From: an uncultured Prevotellaceae bacterium | Lineage (GTDB): Bacteria; Bacteroidota; Bacteroidia; Bacteroidales; Muribaculaceae | Assembly (NCBI GenBank): GCA_947306175.1 | Contig: CAMZFV010000016.1 | Span: 1 to 60,544, forward strand | Length of the DNA stretch: 60,544 nucleotides | Direction of reading: 5' to 3' | Part shown: in pieces, positions 23,402-29,793 of the stretch | Numbering within the stretch: position 1 is the stretch's first letter | Layout: each line of letters begins with the position of its first letter | Notes under the pieces: generated by a model | What the model saw: the letters and a program-made list of their open reading frames with translations, nothing else | Told to the model about the DNA's origin: nothing | Databases searched by the model: none | Position numbers and translations under genes: made by a program

Positions 23402-23476
23402 CTGCAAAGATAATGCCATCATTCTAAATATTAAAATAAATACTGCCAAATTTACTGAAATAGAGTAAAATTACAC
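23402..23476 (-). repeat. Shared promoter region, copy B
   Basis: 72 of 75 bp are identical to 15527-15601, including the -7 box TATCTTTG (plus-strand complement at 23405-23412) and the end GTAAAATTACAC (23465-23476). It drives the SDH protease module. Flanking sequence is unrelated apart from a few bases beyond the end. Confidence 0.75.
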
Positions 23477-23520
23477 TCGGATAGTATATTCACAACAGAA
23501 ATGACAAACAAGCAAAAAAT

Positions 23521-23549
23521 GAGGGCGTGCCCGTGATGAGCACGCCCCT
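23521..23549. terminator. Hairpin behind Xre gene 2
   Basis: Inverted repeat GGGCGTGC...GCACGCCC with an A-rich left side, 32 nt downstream of the Xre/zinc-ribbon stop. On the minus strand it is followed by a short U-rich stretch. Confidence 0.6.
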
Positions 23550-23580
23550 CCTGGGTAATCCGCTCGAAACAGATACCTTA

Positions 23581-23838
23581 TTACTTCAACTCAACAGTGA
23601 TCGCCTTGCCGCAATGAGGACACACAAGCCTCTTGCCGTCCTCTGATACCTCAACGGGGTCGGCAAACAATTGCCACATCGGCACGTCAAGCGCCTTGGC
23701 TATCCTCTCGGCTGTCTCAATCAGCATCTTGCCCTTAATCTGGCGGCTCACTGCGCCACGTGTGACGCCCAGGATTTCCGCCAACTCGTTAAGGGTCATG
23801 CCCTTCTCCTTCAATATTTCCTTTACTCTTGTTGTCAT
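23581..23838 (-). CDS. Xre-family regulator with C-terminal zinc ribbon (copy 2)
   Basis: 85 residues: Xre helix-turn-helix (TLNELAEILGVTRGAVSRQI, about 15-34) and C-terminal CPHCGKAITVELK. It is diverged from copy 1 in the DNA-binding part but keeps the tail almost unchanged, so the tail may bind a common partner. A -7 box TATCTTTG (23857-23850) lies upstream; the -33 box is weak. A small RNA is transcribed divergently, as at copy 1. Confidence 0.8.
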   Translation of the reverse strand: MTTRVKEILKEKGMTLNELAEILGVTRGAVSRQIKGKMLIETAERIAKALDVPMWQLFADPVEVSEDGKRLVCPHCGKAITVELK

Positions 23839-23928
23839 AATCTACTCTGCAAAGATACATTTATTAAGGCGATGTTTATAGTATTATATGCAAAAGATTG
23901 TTAAATTTGATAATTTTATACTCAAATA

Positions 23929-24083
23929 TTTGTTTATGATAATAATACTATATACATTTGCAGCGCTTCAACCATCAAGTGTCGCATTTGCGCCAACTTA
24001 TTATTTTGGAAGGGTAGCTTTTATCCCAGTTCCGTTGCTACGAAAAAGCCGCAACCTGTTTCAACAGGAAGCGGCTTTTTTTG
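23929..24083 (+). ncRNA. Candidate small RNA divergent from Xre gene 2
   Basis: -33 TTTG (23929-23932) and -7 TACATTTG (23953-23960) are exactly 20 bp apart. About 115 nt follow, ending in a terminator: arm AAAAAGCCGC (24043-24052), a small inner hairpin, and GCGGCTTTTTTT (24071-24082). 24025-24051 is identical to 4229-4255. The first bases (TACATTTGCAGCGCTT) also match the start of the leader RNA at 14.45 kb. Confidence 0.62.
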
Positions 24084-24100
24084 TCGGGGTATGTGGGGGA

Positions 24101-24904
24101 CTAAGCCTCGTAGCGGCTCTGCTCAATCCACACAATGGTGTCAGCACCACTCTTGAAGGCCTTCAGCGTCAGCAGCGAGCCCTCGCTGCCGGTCCACGTC
24201 TTGCCCTCCTTCAGCAGGATGCCGGTGGCTGCGGCTACCGTCGGCGAGGTGCCGCCGCAACCCACCAGGGTCACAATGGCGCCATGCACGCCGTCGGTGA
24301 TGCTGGCAATCACAGCCTCACCGCTGCTCAGCTGGTAACGGCCGTCGCCGCCATAGGCGACGCTCGTCGAACCACCGGTGACGGTGGTAACAGGCTCGCT
24401 CAGGGGGACAGTGCCCTCATAGATGGCAATGTCGTCACCCTTCATCGCCTGGGTCAGCGTCATCTCGTTCATGTTCTGCTCGTTGTTGCCCGTGTACGAC
24501 GACGTCAAGCGCATCGGGTTGCACGGCGAACCCAGCATGTCCGTGGCCTTGCCGCTGCAGTAGCGCACAAAGGCGATGCAGTTCCTGCCCAGCCAGTTGG
24601 TCTTGAACTCGCGCACCTCGCGCTCGTTGCCCGGGTGGTTGAACTTCATCGACGGGGTGTAACCCTCAGCGTCGGGGTCGCCCTCGCTCGCACTGGTCAT
24701 CTCCACAGTGCCGGGAGTCATGTAGATCTCGATGCCGTAGGCACCGGGCTTCAGCACCACGTCGTCCTCGACAACCACGCCGGCCTCGTTGCGGCTGGGG
24801 AAATACGCGATGTCGTCAATGTCAATCAGCACCACGCTGTCACGCGGGTTAAGGCCCTTGCCGGGGGCGCCGCTGGGGCGCTTCACATCAGCTTTGATAT
24901 ACAT
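24101..24904 (-). CDS. Phage head decoration / structural protein
   Basis: 267 residues. The first ~160 form an unrecognised domain; the last ~100 (SITDGVHGAIVTLVGCGG, then GILLKEGKTW) resemble a module present twice at the C-terminus of the neighbouring capsid protein. It follows the capsid gene, the usual place of decoration or head-fibre proteins. It is transcribed from the capsid side, with 121 bp between the genes that hold only low-complexity GGACTAAGGACT-like sequence. Confidence 0.55.
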   Translation of the reverse strand: MYIKADVKRPSGAPGKGLNPRDSVVLIDIDDIAYFPSRNEAGVVVEDDVVLKPGAYGIEIYMTPGTVEMTSASEGDPDAEGYTPSMKFNHPGNEREVREFKTNWLGRNCIAFVRYCSGKATDMLGSPCNPMRLTSSYTGNNEQNMNEMTLTQAMKGDDIAIYEGTVPLSEPVTTVTGGSTSVAYGGDGRYQLSSGEAVIASITDGVHGAIVTLVGCGGTSPTVAAATGILLKEGKTWTGSEGSLLTLKAFKSGADTIVWIEQSRYEA

Positions 24905-25025
24905 AATCTGATAATTTTAATCATTAAACGTTAATTCTTTCAGTTTTCAGTTCCTGGTTCCCAGTCCCTAGCTGTCGGCGGATGCCAACTAAGGACTAAG
25001 GACTGGGGACTAGAAACTCGTCAGG

Positions 25026-27215
25026 TTAGCCGCGCGCAACCTCGTAGAACTTGTTGTCGTCGGCCTTCACGAGCTTGATCCAGTGACCCTCGCTCAGCGT
25101 CATCGCTGCAGTCAGCACAAAGTTGCCGCTGTTGGCGATGGTCGAGGCGTTGGTTGAGCCGTTACCGTAGATGGTGTAGACCACACCCTTCACGGCATCG
25201 TCCAGGGCGGTGATGGCAGTCGCCTGGGTGTTGGCGTTGGTCACAAAGGTGTCGGCACCGTCAACGCTCGGTGTCGTGTCGTTGGCGTCAAACTGGAACG
25301 CGTCGCTCGATGACGTGCCGCGCTCAATCTCGATGAACTTGCCATCCGAGCGCTTCATCAGCTTGATCCAGTCACCCTCGCTGGGATTCCAGGCGGCGGT
25401 CAGCAGCGAGAACTTGCCGCTCTTGGCGATCGTCACACCGGCATCGGTGCTGCCGCACTTCAGCGTGATGACCTTGCCCACCTGGGCGTTCTCGATGTCG
25501 GTGATGGCCAGCGTAGAGCTGTTGGCTACGGTCAGGATGCTCGTGTGCAACGTCGCATTGGGCTGCTTGTCGGGCTCAGCCTGTACAAAGTAGCTCTCGG
25601 GACGGTCATACTCGTTACACCAGATCAGCTGCCTGGAGCCGTCCATCTGGCTCTTGTCAGTGTACTTGAAGCCGACGTCACGAGCCCAGATCGACTCCTT
25701 CCAGTTGCTCCACACCTTCAGCGTCCAGTCCTGCTGCTCCAGCGAGAAGCGGGTCATCTCGCCGCTCAGGTGCTCAAAGCAGTGGATGTTGCCGTCAAGC
25801 GTCCAGATCAGGCGCTGGTGGTTGTCGGCGTTGGGAACCGACACGATGCGCACGCTGGGATACTCCTTTACGTACATGATGTCGGCGGTGTAGTCCTGGT
25901 TGGTGCCGTAGTGGGCCTCGTTGTACTTGTGGTACCACACGATCATGTGGCTCGGCATGTACAGGCGCAGGTTGCCGCTGTCACGCACCACGGCGGGAAT
26001 CTGACTCGTCATCTGGTAGATCTTCTCACCGATGTTGCCCACGTTCAGCTCGCCGCCGATGAAGGGCTTGATCTGATAGACGGTGTTGCCGTTGTTCACG
26101 TCAACAAAGCCGTCAACCTTCTTGCGGATGAACTCATACAGGCCATCAGCGGCCTCCATGGCACGACCGGGAGTGTTCAGGTCGGGATCCTTGCGCACGC
26201 CGTTGATGCGGCGCTGCTCACGCTCGTTGTGAAGCTTCTTGGCGGTCTCGGCAAGCAGGTACTCGATAAACGACCACTTGATGGGGTTCGAGCCCTCCAT
26301 GTTCAGACTGCCGATCCAAATGCGCTCCAGCTCCTTCAGGTTGGTGAACTTGTGGGCAAACATCACGCTGTACATGCGCAGCGTCTCGTTGTCAAACTCG
26401 TAGTTGCCCTTCACCACCTGGTCAAAGTCACTCGCGGTGTTGTCGGCCTGAGAGAACTCGCCAAGCCATACGTTAACGAGGGTGTTCAGGTCCTGGTAAC
26501 CGCTCTCCAGCGGGAAGATGCGCTCCAGGCTAGGCAGCGTCATCAGCAGCGACTGCAGGCGGTCCTGCCATGGAACACGGTAGAATGCGCCCAGGTCGGC
26601 CTGCAGCCTCGAGTAGTCGGTGCTCGATGCCATGGGAGCCGATACCATGATGCCACGACGCGCAAGCAGCGCGGCACGCGCACGCTGGTTGTAGGCACTC
26701 TCCATCGAGTACATCTCGCCCTCAAGGCCGCCCAGCTGGCGCTCGTCATCCAGGTTGAACGCCTGGGCGGGAGCAGCGGCAGCATGCTGGGCACCCTCAC
26801 CGGGGTCACGCTCGGCAGCGTCGGTAAGCGCACTGATGCGCGCCTTCAGCTCCTCGATCTCTCGGGTCTTGGCCTCGATGGTAGCCTGGGCGGTGGCCTT
26901 GTCGGCCTGCAACGCCGTCAGCTCGTGCTGCGCGGTGGCAAGACGGGTGGCGTTCTGCGACAGCAGCCCGCGCAAGGTAGCCAGCTGCACGTTCTCGGGC
27001 TGCTCGACGCCATCGCCGCTCTCTCCACCCTCGCCCTTGAAGTCCTCGGCCAGGGCCTTGGTGAAGCCGGTAAGGAACTCCTCGCTGAAGCCCATCGTCT
27101 TCAGCTTCGCAATCTCCTCGTCGGTCACCGTCTGCGTGCCACGCTCATCCTTGTGCCACTCGCTCAAGCCGAGCAGCGCCAGGATCGTGGCAGCGAAAAC
27201 TTTGAATTTCTTCAT
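25026..27215 (-). CDS. Major capsid protein with N-terminal scaffold-like and C-terminal repeat modules
   Basis: 729 residues, long for a capsid protein. About 50-140 is coiled coil (scaffold or delta-domain-like). The HK97-type core lies about 190-540. The last ~180 residues hold two copies of a beta module (about 570-640 and 660-729: GKVITLKCGSTDAGVTIAKS and GVVYTIYGNGSTNASTIANS) with a common SEGDWIKL / SEGHWIKL pattern. An S49 protease gene lies directly upstream and would trim the N-terminus. Identity rests on position after the protease, size and layout. Confidence 0.75.
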   Translation of the reverse strand: MKKFKVFAATILALLGLSEWHKDERGTQTVTDEEIAKLKTMGFSEEFLTGFTKALAEDFKGEGGESGDGVEQPENVQLATLRGLLSQNATRLATAQHELTALQADKATAQATIEAKTREIEELKARISALTDAAERDPGEGAQHAAAAPAQAFNLDDERQLGGLEGEMYSMESAYNQRARAALLARRGIMVSAPMASSTDYSRLQADLGAFYRVPWQDRLQSLLMTLPSLERIFPLESGYQDLNTLVNVWLGEFSQADNTASDFDQVVKGNYEFDNETLRMYSVMFAHKFTNLKELERIWIGSLNMEGSNPIKWSFIEYLLAETAKKLHNEREQRRINGVRKDPDLNTPGRAMEAADGLYEFIRKKVDGFVDVNNGNTVYQIKPFIGGELNVGNIGEKIYQMTSQIPAVVRDSGNLRLYMPSHMIVWYHKYNEAHYGTNQDYTADIMYVKEYPSVRIVSVPNADNHQRLIWTLDGNIHCFEHLSGEMTRFSLEQQDWTLKVWSNWKESIWARDVGFKYTDKSQMDGSRQLIWCNEYDRPESYFVQAEPDKQPNATLHTSILTVANSSTLAITDIENAQVGKVITLKCGSTDAGVTIAKSGKFSLLTAAWNPSEGDWIKLMKRSDGKFIEIERGTSSSDAFQFDANDTTPSVDGADTFVTNANTQATAITALDDAVKGVVYTIYGNGSTNASTIANSGNFVLTAAMTLSEGHWIKLVKADDNKFYEVARG

Positions 27216-27264
27216 TTCGATGATGTTTTTAATTGTTTATAATTCTGTTAATAACTCGTTCTTT

Positions 27265-28128
27265 CTATACCAGTTGGTTGGCTTGATTAGCAGTGGCACG
27301 ACCCAGAACCCACGTCACAGCGTCCTGCAAAGTGCCCAGCTGGTCGACGTAACCCAGCTCAAGTGCTTCGGCTCCGGTGAAGATCTGACCACGGAACAAC
27401 GGGAGCTTGGGATCATATTCCACACCCAAGTTGTCTGCAACAGTTCTGGCAAACACCTCATGCAGCCGCTCCAGGTGCTCCTTGATGGGGCCTTCGTCAC
27501 CCTCATCCTCCAGCGCACGGTACTCGAGGTTCTTCAGATCCGCACTGTCAGGATAGATGTCCCGCACGTCGATGCCGTTCTTCTCGAAGTATTTCTTCCA
27601 GCTCGACCACGTCACCATCACGCCCACGCTCCCCACCTCACACAGCGGTGAGGCGACAACGATCCGGTCAGCGGCACTGCCCAGCCAGAAGTGCGCGCTG
27701 CACATCATCCCGGCAACAAACGTCGCAACAGGCTTCGTCATGTCCTGGATGGTCTTGGCCAACACATCCACATGCGCCACCATCCCACCGGGACCGTTCA
27801 CCCACAGCACCACGCCGCAGATCTTCTCGTTCTGTTCCGCCATCAGCAGCCACCGCTCCAGTGCAAACGTGTTCCAGCTGTACAGCACACCCTCCAGCTC
27901 GATCACAGCAACGCTGCCCTCAGGCAACGTCTCGTCATCAAGTTCCCAGCGGCCTGCCAGGTACGTCGGGTCAGTGGCATATGCCTTCAGCGTGCTCCTG
28001 TTCAGCTGCGACTCCGCCTGGTCCAGGTGACCCTGCATCACGCATGGCAGTAGCAACGCGCTCAACGCCTCAAAATCCCTAGGCGTGATAGACCATGAAC
28101 CCGTGAAAATTTCCTGTAAATGCTTCAT
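27265..28128 (-). CDS. Phage head maturation protease, S49 (SppA/ClpP-like) family
   Basis: 287 residues, normal for phage S49 proteases. VVLWVNGPGGMVAHVDVLA (about 107-125) and AGMMCSAHFWLGSAADRIV (139-157) form the ClpP-fold core, with Ser144 as the likely nucleophile; EVGSVGVMVTWSSWKKYF follows. It processes scaffold or capsid N-termini during prohead maturation. The gene is directly upstream of the major capsid gene (49 bp), the standard arrangement. Confidence 0.88.
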   Translation of the reverse strand: MKHLQEIFTGSWSITPRDFEALSALLLPCVMQGHLDQAESQLNRSTLKAYATDPTYLAGRWELDDETLPEGSVAVIELEGVLYSWNTFALERWLLMAEQNEKICGVVLWVNGPGGMVAHVDVLAKTIQDMTKPVATFVAGMMCSAHFWLGSAADRIVVASPLCEVGSVGVMVTWSSWKKYFEKNGIDVRDIYPDSADLKNLEYRALEDEGDEGPIKEHLERLHEVFARTVADNLGVEYDPKLPLFRGQIFTGAEALELGYVDQLGTLQDAVTWVLGRATANQANQLV

Positions 28129-28193
28129 AGGCGTAACTTTTTACCGCAAAGCTACGCCTATATATAATGTCAAGAAAAGACTGCCACCCCAAG

Positions 28194-28616
28194 TCAGCCC
28201 GCCAGATAAGGAGTCGGCTCAAGGCCTCGGCACTCCAGCTGGCACTCATACAAGCCTCCTGTGATCGAGAACGTAAAGCGCATCGGCCATTCCAGCGAGC
28301 CGGCAACCCTGTTCCGCCCCTGCTCGTCAACATAGATCGCCACCAGGTCCTCCGCCGTCAACGACTCCAGCAACAGCGTCCGCTGTCGTGACACCCGCCC
28401 AAGCCTGAAGGCTATCAACTTGTGATACAGGCCCTCTTCGGCAGTGTCCGTCGGTTGCACGCTGCCGGGCACAGTCTGCAGCTCAATACCCTGGTCAATA
28501 GTCAGCAGGTGGGCCTCACCATGCAACACGCCCATCGAGAAAATCTTCCCGCAGACAAGCACTCGCAGGCTGTGGGCTCCCGATACCAGCAGATTCTTGT
28601 TCGTAATCGCTTCCAT
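28194..28616 (-). CDS. Phage protein upstream of the head protease, unknown
   Basis: 140 residues, mainly beta (HSLRVLVCGKIFSMGVLHGE, then FTFSITGGLYECQLECRGL). The ATG at 28616 is preferred over the TTG at 28640. It lies between a basic protein gene and the maturation protease. It may be a head or connector component; the family is not recognised. Confidence 0.5.
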   Translation of the reverse strand: MEAITNKNLLVSGAHSLRVLVCGKIFSMGVLHGEAHLLTIDQGIELQTVPGSVQPTDTAEEGLYHKLIAFRLGRVSRQRTLLLESLTAEDLVAIYVDEQGRNRVAGSLEWPMRFTFSITGGLYECQLECRGLEPTPYLAG

Positions 28617-28682
28617 TTTCGTTAACTCTTTAGTAATCAACTATTCAGCATTTTTACCGCAAAAAAAGGACAAAACACCCCA

Positions 28683-29192
28683 TCAGGTCGGTATTTTTCT
28701 GCCACGCGAGCGGCCCTTTTGATAACCCCGCTTCAACGAGCGGCGCTGTTTGTCGCGCCATCGCTGGTAGTTCTTCAACAACGCATCCTCGCTGATGCTC
28801 TGCAGGTCATAACGCTTCATGAACACATACACGCTCTCCACAAACTGGATACCCCGCAGGTGCTTCGCCTCGTCAAGCGTCTCATGAAGCTCGGCCCACA
28901 TCATCACCTTCATCCGCCGCTCCAGGATCTTCACGCTCTCGCTCGAGAACCAATTGTACGCCTCCGGCGACTTACCGCAAGCCTTGTTAGCCTCACGACG
29001 CTCCGGCAGGCATAACGTCAGGTTGCCGCGGTCCACGCCGGCCGATTTCGGACGGCGCTCCATCAGGTCATACAACGTCACATAGATGTCCGACCCCGGC
29101 GGAAAATGGACCGCCTCATATCGCGCGTCCCAGTACTTGCCACGAATGTACTCGGCAACATAGGGCTCTATCTGGATAGTCGTCGTGATCAT
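28683..29192 (-). CDS. Basic phage protein, possible DNA-binding
   Basis: 169 residues. The N-terminal half is mixed (YVAEYIRGKYWDARYEAVHF), the second half helical and very basic, ending QRRSLKRGYQKGRSRGRKIPT over residues ~149-169 (shown as QRRSLKRGYQ and KGRSRGRKIPT). It starts the late module after the presumed origin gap. I recall similar proteins in Bacteroidales phages, without known function. The basic tail suggests nucleic-acid contact. Confidence 0.55.
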   Translation of the reverse strand: MITTTIQIEPYVAEYIRGKYWDARYEAVHFPPGSDIYVTLYDLMERRPKSAGVDRGNLTLCLPERREANKACGKSPEAYNWFSSESVKILERRMKVMMWAELHETLDEAKHLRGIQFVESVYVFMKRYDLQSISEDALLKNYQRWRDKQRRSLKRGYQKGRSRGRKIPT

Positions 29193-29651
29193 GATGGAAA
29201 ATAATGCGCAAATATAGGAAAATTTTCCCCTGTTTCAAACAAAATCAGGAATATTTTACCCCACAATGCCTGTCCCGTGGGCCGGGGCTCTGCCACGGTG
29301 GCTTCTTTTTGGTACAAAATTTTTGCAACTTTGCAACTTTGCAACAACGGCACCTAAACCTTTGAAACTCTGTAACTTTATAACCGTTACATTTTGACAC
29401 CCCTTTCTGTAACCGCATTTCAACTTTGCAACCGGCCACCACGCACGCCCGTTTTGCCCCCCTCCAAGCCTGCTGTTACAACCCCGCGATTTTTTATAAC
29501 CATTTGTAACCTCTACTTGTAACCTTTTTGTATCTCTTCAATAGCTTGTTTATCAACACTTTTTGAGAAAAGCGAACAGTCGTTATAAAGTTACAAATAT
29601 TTCGGACAAAATAACAGGGTGGGGAAGGGGGAGGTCTCAGCCCCACAGGGC
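29193..29651. other. Repeat-rich AT gap, candidate replication origin
   Basis: Contains three perfect tandem octamers TTTGCAAC (29322-29345) with a fourth at 29425-29432, many GTAAC/GTTAC units between 29370 and 29595, and a DnaA-box-like TTATCAACA (29550-29558). It is placed between the replication gene and the head genes. A degenerate copy of the intercistronic hairpin is at 29282-29298. I see no gene. Confidence 0.4.
29282..29298. repeat. Intercistronic hairpin repeat, copy 5
   Basis: CCGTGGCAGAGCCCCGG on the minus strand with the same following CCCACGGGACA as copy 1; one stem mismatch. This is the only copy not placed at a stop codon. Confidence 0.7.
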
Positions 29652-29689
29652 AAAAAAAAAGAGCCGGGCGACAACCATCGCACCGGCTC
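29652..29689 (-). terminator. Terminator of the primase-helicase gene
   Basis: Read on the minus strand: GAGCCGG (29689-29683), 15-nt loop, CCGGCTC (29667-29661), then nine U (29660-29652). The 100 bp up to the gene stop hold nothing else I can name. Confidence 0.8.
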
Positions 29690-29793
29690 GACACAACCTA
29701 AAACAAACCAAATCCGAGCAGCACAGCAATCACGCTGTCGTCTTCTCTTTAAAGTTACCTATCTCGCTCCATAATAGTTACTGCAGCCTGGCC

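Noticed and set aside
25545..27242. Long frame antisense to the capsid gene
   Set aside because: A shadow frame in GC-rich coding DNA, as at 10045-11340 and 30415-31920.
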